A stretch of DNA of 64,000 nucleotides from Myoxocephalus aenaeus (taxonomy: Eukaryota > Chordata > Actinopteri > Perciformes > Cottidae): assembly GCA_038501785.1 (NCBI GenBank), contig JBAMJR010000005.1, positions 343,501 to 407,500 of the forward strand. The letters are read 5' to 3'. The stretch's first letter is position 1. Each line of letters starts with the position of its first letter. This document shows positions 23,209 to 33,024 of this stretch, piece by piece. A program made the translations under genes and the position numbers. The notes under the pieces were generated by a model. The model ran no database searches and was not told the origin of the DNA. It was given only the letters and a program-made list of their open reading frames with translations.

Positions 23209-23416
23209 CACGTCGGCTATATTGTATCTTATCGGCTATATTGTATGTTATCGGTTATGTCATATCAGCTATATTGTATCATATCAGCTATATTGTATCA
23301 TATCGGCTATATTTCATCTTATCGGCTATATTGTATCTTATGTTGATGGGATGTTTGTTTTCTAGCTCTGATGGGCAGTTTATAGACGTGAGACCTTATA
23401 TAGACAGGTAGGTAGG

Positions 23417-23420
<4 letters not shown>

Positions 23421-23479
<59 letters not shown>
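23421..23479. repeat. (TG)n microsatellite
   Basis: TG run after a GTAG repeat. Confidence 0.97.
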
Positions 23480-23481
<2 letters not shown>

Positions 23482-24587
23482 CTAATTCACTTCCACTCAG
23501 TGTAAATTGACCTCAGGTGGACTCAAATCAAGCTCTAGAAACAGGAGACAGCTGCAGCTCACAGCAAAGGTTTCAGTTTCTTTATTTGTAATACTTCTGC
23601 AAAAATCTCTCAAATCCTGTTTTCCCTTTGTTATCACGGGGTGTTGAGAGAGAACCAGCCCTGCTTCCGCTGTGTGGTTATGTGCATTGTTCAGATCACG
23701 TTATACATTATTTCATTTCTCTGATGCATTACATTTGGAGATACGTGGCTTAATTCCTTTTCATTCACACCCAACTCCGGTCGTCTCGTATCCGGAGCTT
23801 TTAAACTCATAATTTCTTCCCTCTGGTTATGAATGTTGACATACTTCATTCTGGTCCTCAGTGAAGGTCAATCAAGGTCATGGATAACATTTAAAAAGTC
23901 TGTTTTGACTCCTGGCGCCTGAAGGCATCAGCTAACCTCTTCCAGGCGGCTCCTCTTTACACGTTTCCCTCAGAACGTTCTGGCTCTCGACCCTCAGAAG
24001 ACGTAATGAAGACGGATTCCTTCAGATTTACGAGCAGGATTTGGATCGTGGGACGCTTCTCCTGCAAGTTGTTTCCAGTTCTGAATTTGTAACTGTGATA
24101 AAAAGACAGAAGAAGCTTAACGGTGTCTTGTGCACGTTTATTTATTGGATCGTTTTACTCAGTGAGAAGCGATCCTGTCGTCTGCACAGTTTATGAGCAC
24201 TTTATGACAAAAAGAGAAAAAAAATTGAATTCTCCCGCAGACTAAAAGCTGAAATATTCAGGGCTGTAGTGGAGGGTAAACGCACGGTAAACGCACGCCT
24301 CTAAGTGGCGTTTACGCACCTCAAAGTTCCATGCGCCTTGTATTCTTCCGTTGGAATAATCCGATATAAATTTGGTGTCATTTTAAAACACCTAAGACTA
24401 CGTTTCATATTGTTGAACATATAAACGCTGTAGTCTGAATCATTTTCATCTGCGCTGTATTCTGGTCTGTGACCCTCCAATCAGTGCCTTGCGGCCGCGG
24501 CGGCAACACCAATCAGGATCCAGGAAGTATGTCAACACGTTGTGGATTAGCCTGCCTGCCTACCTGTTCGGAATGGATTAATTAGCC

Positions 24588-25468
24588 ATGGATATCAGGC
24601 GATTTTTGAAGAGACCATTGAGTGCTGCCACTCCCACAGATGCCCGCAAAAGGCCTCAAGTACAAAGTAAGACTGAAGAAGATCAATTCACGTTTTTAAA
24701 CGTTGTTTTGGTTTGCGCAACATCGCCTTAACCCCATCCCCCCGCAGCCTAATTTTACTGATTTTCCTGAAATATGGAAGTGAGTTTTTAAAAAACTCAA
24801 ACGCTTCTAGTTCATCAACCACAGGTCTGATTTAATAAATGTAAACGGCTAAAGTACTCTGAACCCTTGTGAGAAGAGAAACGATGTACTACATTAAAAA
24901 AAAAGATCGTTATATTTTAATAATTACGTAATTCCGGAAGGCTCATCAACACGACTCCGCGATTATAACGTTTCACGATTTAACGAATTTAGTACCCCGG
25001 CGGATTTCGCTCAAAGTACCACGTATGTAACCGGAGAGACTGTACCAATCTTTTAGTGGTGGCATTTACGCAGAAGTGCAATATTGACGTCTCGAGCTGC
25101 CACGTTCTAACCGCTGTTTTTCACTTCCGCATTTTGAGTTGACAGAAAAAAGAGTTGACAGAAAAATTCTTGAAGGCTTCAGGGACTTCAAGGATAACTC
25201 AAGCATCGTTCCAGAAAACCTTGCACCACTCATGAATATACACCATCTTATTCCAGTTAGCACTGCTGAGTGTGAGAGGGGAGTCAGCTTAATGGACGTC
25301 ATAGTGTGGCCCCTGAGATGCAGTCTGCACATTGCCACAGTGTCGTCCTTGATGTTTATTAACCTGAATGGCCCGCCACTCACCAAGTTCAATCCAACAC
25401 AGTATGTGAAGTCCTGGCTGGTGAAGCACAGAGGAGCCATGAACCCCAGAACACGAGGCAGGACCTGA
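24588..25468 (+). pseudogene. hAT-type transposase relic, two remaining pieces
   Basis: 24588-24666 encodes MDIRRFLKRPLSAATPTDAR and ends at a donor-like CAAA|GTAAGA, a start common in hAT-derived fish ORFs. 25139-25468 encodes a C-terminal dimerisation-like segment (PVSTAECERGVSLMDVI, HIATVSSLMFINLNGPPL, YVKSWL). The catalytic middle is absent. The piece from 24259 (GGGTAAACGCACGG repeats) may be part of the element end. It lies in the C1QTNF intron, same strand. Similarity is to KIAA1586/ZBED-like hAT proteins, from memory. Confidence 0.65.
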
Positions 25469-25774
25469 CGTGGAGGACGAGGAGGCCCTCTGGGCACTAC
25501 TGTAAAGAGGAGACTCCATATCTAGATGGTTCTTAATCTGGCAATTGTCTTGTTGTGTTGACATACTTTTCTTTACTGTTTTCTTGAAATGTAATAAACT
25601 ACAAACTACAAACACATGTATTCACTGTCATTGATTGTATATGACTTTTTAACTGTAAACATAATGCAATATATCCAGGACAGCCTTACAGAGTCACGAC
25701 GCTTTGTGTTGCGTTGCTTCGCATCGCGTCGAGGTCTGTATGATCACAAAATGCATAGTTTACCCACCTCTAAT

Positions 25775-25858
25775 GTTACCACTATTATAACACTAGTACT
25801 AATACTAGTACTAATAACAGTACTAATACCAGTACTAGTACTAATACTAGCACATTAA
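25775..25858. repeat. Short ACTAGTACTAAT repeat
   Basis: Imperfect alternation of ACTAGTACTAATACC over about 80 bp. Confidence 0.8.
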
Positions 25859-26517
25859 CGTAAACTAAACTCCATTCCTGCGTCTAAAATCCCAGTAAAG
25901 TAAAAGTATCATCAGCAAAGTGTGTTCGCTGTGTCGCCAGTAAAACTGTTTTTAACAATATGTGTTGTAATGTTATTAGATTTAAAACCTTTATCTGTAA
26001 AGCACGTCAGCGATTTGGGGCCATTTATTTTTATTTAAAGTTATAAACTTACGAGACAAAGAAAATAGTGTGAAACTGTAAAAACACGGTGAGACTTCCT
26101 TCAGATACATAAAGTTAAACTACATGAACCTGCTTCATCCTCTTCATCATGTTGGAGCTTTTTCTTATTGTGTTTTAACGAATGTTCTTAATTGTGTTAA
26201 AATCTTGTTTTGAAGCTTTTATTTGTTTCATGTGAAGAACTTTGAGTCCTTGTTGAAACGTGCATGTTAATAACCCGAACCTTCCCGTTTTGTTTTATTT
26301 CAACAATGAGTTATTTTTTATTTTTTTTACTCTAGGTTTTTTTTACTTTAATATCAAATACAGTTTGTTCTCGCAAATTTGAAGACCATAATTTAGTGTT
26401 TTTTCCTTATTTTCTTGTTGTTTTCTTGTTTCTTGTTTTCTTGAGTAAAATAACTAGTAACTATAATTAACTATAACGCACTCTGTTTATTGTTAAATGT
26501 TTATTGTCAAAATGTTA

Positions 26518-26594
26518 AATGTATGCACCTTCCACCAGGATAAATTCCTCATATGTATAAGCATGCATGGCAATAAATGGTTCTGATTCTGAAC
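26518..26594 (+). mobile_element. LINE/SINE 3'-end fragment with TTCTGA tail
   Basis: TGCACCTTCCACCAGGATAA...CATGGCAATAAATGG then TTCTGATTCTGA. It lies 130 bp before C1QTNF exon 2. Confidence 0.65.
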
Positions 26595-26726
26595 TTTTAA
26601 AATAAGTACGGTGAGGAACAATATTTCCCTGTGAAATGTGTTGAAGTATCATAAAGTGTAAAATACTAAAAGTGAGATCCTCCTCCCGATGATCCGTCTC
26701 ACCTGCGCTTCCTCTCGTCCACGCAG

Positions 26727-27278
26727 GTGACCAAGGAGACAGAGGGGACAAGGGCACGCCTGGTAAGCCCGGCTTGGAGGGCCCCTCGGGCCACCGGGGC
26801 CTCGCGGGCCCCAAGGGCGCCAAGGGCCAGGCCGGCTCCCCCGGAGACGCCTGCAAGCCCCCCGGCTCCTCCTCCTTCTCGGTGGGCCGCCGCAAGGCGC
26901 TGCACAGCGTGGACTACTACCAGGCGCTGGTGTTCGACACGGTGCTGGTCAACCCGCAGCAGCACTTCAACATGTTCACCGGGAGGTTCTACTGCGCCGT
27001 GCCGGGCGTCTACTTCTTCAACGTGAACGTCCACACCTGGAACTTCAAGGAGACCTACCTGCACCTGATGCACAACGACCGGGAGCAGGCCATCCTGTAC
27101 GCGCAGCCCAGCGAGCGCTCCATCATGCAGAGCCAGAGCGTCATGGTGGACCTGGCCCCGGGAGACGAGGTCTGGGTCCGGCTCTACAAGCGGGAGCGGG
27201 GAGAACGCCGTGTACAGCGACGACGTGGACGTGTACATCACCTTCAACGGGTACCTGGTGGCCCCGAGCCTCCAGTGA
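26727..27278 (+). CDS. c1qtnf6: C1QTNF6-like coding exon 2 (collagen and C1q domain), frameshift at 27198-27201
   Basis: Acceptor CCACGCAG|GTGACC. It encodes GDQGDRGDKGTPGKPG and further triplets, then the C1q jelly-roll. The exon is markedly GC-rich with C/G at third positions compared with surrounding AT-rich DNA. The frameshift follows RLYKRE; the conserved YITFNGYLV strand lies in the other frame. Confidence 0.88.
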
Positions 27279-27373
27279 GCGCCAGGAGTCCACCGAGCTT
27301 TTCCTTCGACGAGGACGATACGCAGGCGGAGCGAGGACTTCCTCTCCTTGCACCAGAACCACAGAGCGGACCG

Positions 27374-27494
27374 TTCTTCCTGCTGCCGCTAGGCCACGCC
27401 TCCTCTTCCTGCTGCGGCTAGGCCACGCCTCCTCTTCCTGCTGCGGCTAGGCCACGCCTCCTCTTCCTGCTGCGGCTAGGCCACGCCTCCTCTT
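27374..27494. repeat. 29-bp tandem repeat after the C1QTNF gene
   Basis: Four copies of GGCTAGGCCACGCCTCCTC plus TTCCTGCTGC. Confidence 0.9.
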
Positions 27495-27754
27495 CGTTCA
27501 TTTACGCTGAGTTTGAAATAATGAATATGCTTTTAAAAGAAAGACTCAGAATATAAGCAGGCATACATACAGGCATCTATATAAATGTTTATTCTTTTAA
27601 TCAAACTATTGTCTCATTCATTTGAGTCATTTAAGGTTTACTGTATGCTTTGTGTTCTCATTGTTAGTTTAAATACTACATTTACTCACTTTTTACTGTT
27701 TACACCCAGATTTCACTAAATGTTTGCTCATGGACATTTGGTTTAAAGTCATGA
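27495..27754. repeat. Inverted duplicate A (partner at 57848-58104)
   Basis: Reverse complement of 57848-58104 with only about six to eight differences by eye over 255 bp. Weaker similarity may continue to about 27795. It starts 216 bp after the C1QTNF stop, so it could be 3'UTR sequence or a dispersed repeat. Confidence 0.92.
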
Positions 27755-28154
27755 AAAAGTCATGGAATCCATTGGTCAGGATGTGTATGAACCTGCAGGT
27801 CCTTCCAGGAGGACGCTGTGCGTTAAAGGGCCAGTTCACCGCTCTATAATAATCAATATGTAATGCATAGATCATCTCTATTATTATGGATACCCGAGTG
27901 ATCGGCTCTGACCACATGGAACATCACATGTTATTATCGCCTGTGTTGGGATTTTAAAATCAATTATTATTTTGGATTTGATTCACAAACATTAACTGAG
28001 TTGCTCATCTTCAGTCAAAATACGACCTTTCAGTTATTTCTATATATTTGGGACTCTGGGATTAGTTTCTTTGATTTTACATTTTGTCCCTCAGGACTTT
28101 AATTGATCATCATGCTGTATTTTATTTTATGGTTAAAAGGTTGACAGATTAAGT

Positions 28155-28159
<5 letters not shown>
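27755..28159. other. No gene seen
   Basis: AT-rich; nothing recognised beyond possible residual similarity to the inverted duplicate at its left edge. Confidence 0.4.

Positions 28160-28199
<40 letters not shown>
28160..28199. repeat. (AT)n microsatellite
   Basis: AT dinucleotides, followed by related TATACATA sequence. Confidence 0.95.
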
Positions 28200-28203
<4 letters not shown>

Positions 28204-28239
28204 CATATAAACACACACATATATATATATGTATACATA

Positions 28240-29665
28240 ATGTGTGTATATATTTAATCGCGATTAATCGCATTTATGTCATAGTTAACTCGCGATTAAT
28301 CGCAATTAATCGCTTTTTTTTTTTTTGCATTTTAATGCTCTTATCAACAGGAAAAAGTGGATTGGCTTGCTTTATTTTATTGAAAAACAACTGCCAAACA
28401 GGGCGGTACAAAATAAAATCACTGCACATTTCAGGTAAACAAGGGTTTACAAAATAAAATTATAGAGTGCACCAGGCATGAAAACGGGTCAGGGTGAAAA
28501 AGGTGAGAAGGATATTACCCCTCTAGGGGGTCCGGGGGCATGCTCCCCCGTAAGAAACATTTAAATATTCCATATTTTAAAGCATCAATCTGATGCATTT
28601 TGAGATGCTTTTTATGCCAACCTGGGGAGAGCTGGAGAAACTTAACTTCAGCCATGAGTCAAACATGATTATGGCCTCCTTACTAAGTATTATGCAAGCC
28701 ATTTCATGCCAGCCTGTCACTGGTCTAACATTTACAGTATATGAGGCACAATGTGGTAAGGGAGAGCATGGCTGCCTTTGTTAGCATCATTTATATCTTT
28801 GATGCAGAGAATGCATCTGGCGAATCCCTGCCTGTTGATTTTGGAGAATACATCTCCTAGATGAAAGGACACCTCTTGCCCTTTTATTGAGACCTTGCCT
28901 TCCAGTTTTAGCCACGACCAGTTCCAGCTGCATTTCAATCCAGCTGTTTAACAATGGCTGCATCCTTCTCCCCTAACACACTCATTCTGCAAAAAGAATG
29001 TTTGTATTGGTGTTAACTTCTAGTTTAGCCTTATTCAGACCTGCCAACCTTGATATATAACCTATATATTGATAAGTCATTAAATACTCGTCATGCATTA
29101 TATTGCATTGCATATAATGTGTGCTGGTCAATTAGTGTAAAATTAATTTTAGACTAATTTTTACCAGCGTACTTTGACGTCAAAATGCGTATCCGCTACG
29201 CAGATTGCGTACAGGTTGGCAGGTCTGCTTATTGATAGAACGGTGGACCACTTTACCTTCTGCCTCGTCAGTCCCCTCTCCTCAAAATCTACCTCCTCAA
29301 AAACGGTAGCGTTAGCTAATAATTTCCCACCGGAGCTTTAGCTAGCTGGCTAACGTTGTGTTCTCTCCTGCTGTGTTCAATGTGTTCACTCTTCTCCCTT
29401 CTGGCACGCGCACCTGTTCAGTTCACTGAATATCATTCATTTTGCCGTATCGCGCTCACCGTTCATTCATTTAAACCGTAACGTTAGCCTAGCTTCCAAG
29501 CCCAAACGGCGTGCCTATTGTTTTGCTTCCGGTTGAGCTACATCCGGCGTGGTGCTCGCGAGAAAAAAAAATTAAAATGCATTAACGCCGTTAATAAAAT
29601 TGACGGCGTTAAAATTGGTTTGCGTTAACGGCGTTAATAACGCGCTAATATGACAGCACTAGTAT
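28240..29665. mobile_element. Non-autonomous DNA transposon with palindromic subterminal repeats
   Basis: The left end has repeated ATCGCGATTAATCGC; the right end has TTAACGGCGTTAATAACGCG and TTGACGGCGTTAA. Between are vertebrate-repeat-like GGGGGTCCGGGGGCATGC and non-coding sequence. Left end merges into a TA microsatellite, so termini and target duplication could not be fixed. No transposase motif was found. Confidence 0.6.
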
Positions 29666-29939
29666 ATATATATTAAGTGTGTATATATACATGTATATGT
29701 TTATACATATATAGTTATATACATATATATTTATATTTTTAAACATATAGTCCAAAACATAGCTAGTGTAAGTCAGGAATCACATTTATTGTATTTTGGG
29801 CTGCCCCTTTAAACAGAAGCATATCCCATCATATCAATAATAGAGAATAAAGGTGCTTTAAGGTTTTGATGATTGAATATGAAGTATTTTCACAGTACTT
29901 GTACATATCTGTGTGGCGTCGGCTTTCATGAACCGTGTA

Positions 29940-29999
29940 TATATATATATATATTTATTGAGAGAGACTCTCAACATAAAACAAATATATAATACATAT

Positions 30000-30053
<54 letters not shown>

Positions 30054-30057
30054 CTCT

Positions 30058-30124
<67 letters not shown>
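29940..30124. repeat. (TA)n arrays around a GTCTCTCTCT spacer
   Basis: TA runs at about 29940-29953, 30003-30046 and 30061-30124. GAGAGAGACT (29961) and AGTCTCTCTCT (30047) are inverted, so a hairpin is possible. Confidence 0.92.
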
Positions 30125-30128
<4 letters not shown>

Positions 30129-30339
30129 CATACAGTCTCTGATTGCATTTCTATTCATGTGTTTTTATGTTGACTGAAAATCAAACAATAATCCTCAATA
30201 ATAATAACTAATAATCACTAATAATTAGACAAAGCAGGTGACTTTGTGGTCATTTAAATTATTAATAATATACTTGGTTGCATATCACAGAGTAAATGCT
30301 GTATGATAATGATAATGTTATATAAATATATTCTCAGCT

Positions 30340-30527
30340 GCCGTTATGGATCCACATATTACAGGTTACTTGTGATTCCCAGAGTCTTAAAAAGTAGGTT
30401 GGGTGCCAGAGCTCCTCTTCTGTGGAATCAGCTTCCACTTTCAGTCCGGGGGGCAGACAGTCACCTCATTTAAGAGAAAATGAGAAACTATTGTCTCTTC
30501 AATGCACATTACTAACTTTACTTTACC
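30340..30527 (+). mobile_element. L2-like LINE 3' fragment overlapping the protease last exon
   Basis: Plus strand shows CTCTTCTGTGGAATCAGCTT and TTGTCTCTTCAATGCACATT, the latter also present in the L2-type remnant at 37487. The part up to about 30527 is repeat; beyond it the protease sequence begins. Confidence 0.7.
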
Positions 30528-30668
30528 GGTAATGTCATAGATCCACTCCAGGTACTCTTCATAACAGACGTTCATTGATACAGCTGCTCCAACACAGTCT
30601 TTGCCAGGACTGGCTGTATGGACACCATAAATCCTGCCATTGGACACCACTCCTCCACCAGATTCACC
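30441..30668 (-). CDS. Protease exon 6: catalytic Ser and repeat-derived tail
   Basis: Acceptor TCTCACAG. Starts GESGGGVVSNGRIYGV. The native sequence probably ends near YLEWIYDITG; the final roughly 27 residues (KVKLVMCIEE...CPPD) are antisense L2-like repeat. Confidence 0.8.
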   Translation of the reverse strand, partial: GESGGGVVSNGRIYGVHTASPGKDCVGAAVSMNVCYEEYLEWIYDITGKVKLVMCIEETIVSHFLLNEVTVCPPD

Positions 30669-33024
30669 CTGTGAGACAGAAGTATATATTTTTGGTGTAG
30701 ACTTTGGTATTAAGTGAAATACTCATTTATTATGAATTGGTAAAACTTGTCATGACTTGTAGAAAAGATATAAAGTTAAAAGCCATGTCAACTCACTATA
30801 GCGGTCTTCACTGTATCGTCTTTGTAACACAACAAGGATTCCTCTTTCCTGAACGTCAAGGGTTCTGCGCCCTTCGTCTTCACACACTTATCGACCTCAC
30901 CACATTTGACAACGGTCATGTCTCCACATTGGAGTTTATCTGGTTTACCTTGTTTACCCCATACTAGATGGGAATAGAAAAACAGTCTTTCTACATTACA
31001 AAAGCAACAACTTTCATCATCATCTACTCAACTTGTTCACAGGAAATCCTTCCACCAACAAATAAACACAACTATTCATAGCAATGCATTCTTTAATAAA
31101 CATGCATCCTGTTGGTCCCAGTGGATTCATCAGGTCGTCTACTTCCACCTGATGCCAGCATGTTCTAGCTTCATCACTGAGACATTCAGTCTCTTACACA
31201 TTCATGTTGACCAGAACATCAATGACCCACAGGTCAGAGGGTTTATGGAAATATGAGTCAGCAGTGGAAACACATATGAGCAAAAGTCATGAACATAGAC
31301 AATCGTTATAATGAAATAAACAAGATTCATCTCACGATTTTGAAAGATGTGTGCAGCTGTGGCTGAATAACCTGCAATCTGAACTTTATCACCTCTGAAA
31401 GACAAGAAAAAAAATCGAAACTTATGTTTTAGCAGCTTTCTAATTCATAAAAACAACAACTTTACATTTAAAGAGTAATTAAACTCCCAAACTACGTTTA
31501 TTCAGCTGAACACTGATGTGTATATGTATTTAGTGTTGATGATTGATTCAGGTCCTAATCTTGACGTTTTACTTTAAAGTATTTTAATTCTACATATTGT
31601 TATAAATAAACATAGTGACTACCCTCTACTGGCTGAAACCAGCTATTGCAGGTGAATTGTGCTGTTAGCTGATCTGGAGCCAGCAGACCTGTATGGCCTC
31701 ATGCAACGGTTCATATGATATCTTACAGAAAGTTAATCATTCTTCATGCGTTTTCCTACAAAAGTCCATAAAAACAAGTCACTTTCTGCTCGTAACGTGA
31801 AGTCCTTTCAAAATAAACTTCCGTCTTCACAAGAATGAAATCAGTATGAACTCAGAACTCAGAATGACAGTAGATGGTGTGATGAGCTATTTAACCATGA
31901 AATGCTGATTATGATATTAATATTAACATATTAACACCAACATTAATAACAGAATAATATAATTACAACACATTCAATGAATATGACAGAAATGATTCAC
32001 AAGAGAGAAGTAATGGCAGCAGAAGATACAATAATAGCAGAATAATAATAGAAAGAAATGAGGATACAATACAAAATTATGATAATAAAAGCATTAATGG
32101 TTGCAGTATTAATATAAATGTGACGGGCAATATTAAAACTATACTGTTTCATAACAGGACAGTCTCATCATTTTGAGTTGAACTGTCACACTTATTAAAG
32201 GAGCAAAGATCACAACTCACATTTTGAGAGGATTGTTTGTACAGTCCTCAGGAAGTTTAACAGGTGTAATGTCCGTTATGTCTTCAGGTAGCTGCAGCAG
32301 CATGATGTCATGTTCCCCGTTGTCATCCTTATAAATCTCACGTCTTGTGATTTCCTTTCCTTTTACGTTTGGGGGTAAACCTACATATGCTGACATAGAC
32401 CTATAAATCAGTGAAAGACAGAGAAACATCAGTGAGTTACTGGAGATGCATCGTGGTGAAATATTAGTTAGTGAACATGAACCTCATCAATGATATCTTC
32501 ACAATGGGAATGCCACGCTTATCAATCAGATCACTGCTGACTGCTGCTTTCAGACTGAAGGAGGAACTTGTGGAGACTAGTTTAAAGTAAAGTTGTCACT
32601 TTCTCACCATCCCGCCTCCCGCTTCCCGCAGTGAGCTGCAGTCAGAATCCACTGGTTACTGATCAGAGAGCCTCCACAGATGTATGCCGTGCCATTGTAA
32701 GTTAACAACTCCACATGGTACTGACGTTCACCAGCAAGACAATCTCTACCTCTGACGACCCTCTTCTGCAGATCCAGCACCGAGCCCACCGTGACACCTG
32801 AAACACAAAGTCCTCCAGCAGGTGACTCTCAGTCAGAACAGGTTGTTGTAGAGAACAAGTCTAGAAAGGTATGAACACACATGTGAGCTGTGGCTGAAGT
32901 CCTATGGAACACAAGGACTACAGACTAGTACAGTCCATCTGAAGGCACATGAAGGGTTAAAGCCAGCAGCAGCTGATCACTCACCGGCCCACAGCAGAAG
33001 GAGAAGACCCGTCATGGCACCCAT
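30441..33024 (-). CDS. Trypsin-fold (S1) serine protease, six coding exons, transposon-modified
   Basis: Coding exons 32985-33024, 32608-32797, 32221-32400, 31336-31394, 30797-30963 and 30441-30668 join in frame to 287 residues; all introns are GT/AG. The product has a short signal peptide (TGLLLLLWAG), propeptide ending DLQKR, mature start VVRG, catalytic His in ILTAAHC, Asp in EHDIMLLQL and Ser in GESGGG. It resembles the fish secreted trypsin-/granzyme-like family with VTV..VLDLQKR and GDKVQIAG motifs. Oddities: VVRG instead of I-V/I-G-G, GESGGG instead of GDSGGP/G (Asp194 to Glu), no Cys at position 191, and a repeat-derived C-terminal tail. A LINE lies directly upstream of the start codon. 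Full catalytic triad but altered activation pocket: possibly a decaying paralogue. Confidence 0.82.
30797..30963 (-). CDS. Protease exon 5
   Basis: Acceptor ATCTAG, donor CTATA|GTGAGT. Encodes WGKQGKPDKLQCGDM through LLCYKDDTVKTAI; the residue expected to be Cys191 is Ala. Confidence 0.8.
31336..31394 (-). CDS. Protease exon 4
   Basis: Acceptor TTTCAG, donor AATC|GTGAGA. 59 bp encoding GDKVQIAGYSATAAHIFQN. Confidence 0.8.
31640..32215. other. Protease intron 3, no other gene seen
   Basis: AT-rich intronic sequence; no repeat family recognised. Confidence 0.5.
32221..32400 (-). CDS. Protease exon 3: catalytic Asp
   Basis: Acceptor TTATAG, donor AAAT|GTGAGT. Encodes SMSAYVGLPPNVKG and EHDIMLLQLPEDITDITPVK. 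Confidence 0.88.
32608..32797 (-). CDS. Protease exon 2: activation site and catalytic His
   Basis: Acceptor TTTCAG, donor GATG|GTGAGA. Encodes VTVGSVLDLQKR|VVRG and CGGSLISNQWILTAAHC. Confidence 0.88.
32985..33024 (-). CDS. Protease exon 1: signal peptide
   Basis: ATGs at 33024 and 33015 are in frame (MGAMTGLLLLLWA); either could start. Donor GCCG|GTGAGT. Family members usually start close to the second Met. Confidence 0.75.

Larger units (their letters stand above)
21968..27278 (+). pseudogene. c1qtnf6: C1q/TNF-related protein (C1QTNF1/6 type), last exon frameshifted
   Basis: Two coding exons, 21968-22163 and 26727-27278, join in phase 1. The product is a secreted adipokine-like protein: signal peptide (about residues 1-26), a Cys cluster LCRRCCD, an NMTILKG segment, about 14 collagen Gly-X-Y triplets, then a globular C1q domain (FSVGRRKALHS, HFNMFTGRFYC, VYFFNVNVHTW, SERSIMQSQS). 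The SERSIMQSQSV segment fits C1QTNF6 best, C1QTNF1 next. Such proteins trimerise and are secreted. A GGGG at 27198-27201, where relatives imply GGG, shifts the frame. Without the extra base the frame would close at TGA 27276-27278 for about 248 residues, the usual length. As written it runs to about 27421 with a foreign tail, losing the last C1q strands. A sequencing error in the G run is an equal possibility. Confidence 0.85.

Noticed and set aside
21896..23365. Open frames of 309-489 codons (His/Ser/Thr- and Ser/Gln/Tyr-rich)
   Set aside because: They read through the true C1QTNF exon donor into the CACAGTCCT minisatellite, or are minus-strand shadows of it.
26515..27247. Minus-strand frames of 126 and 182 codons over the C1QTNF exon
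   Set aside because: Antisense shadows of the collagen/C1q coding exon.
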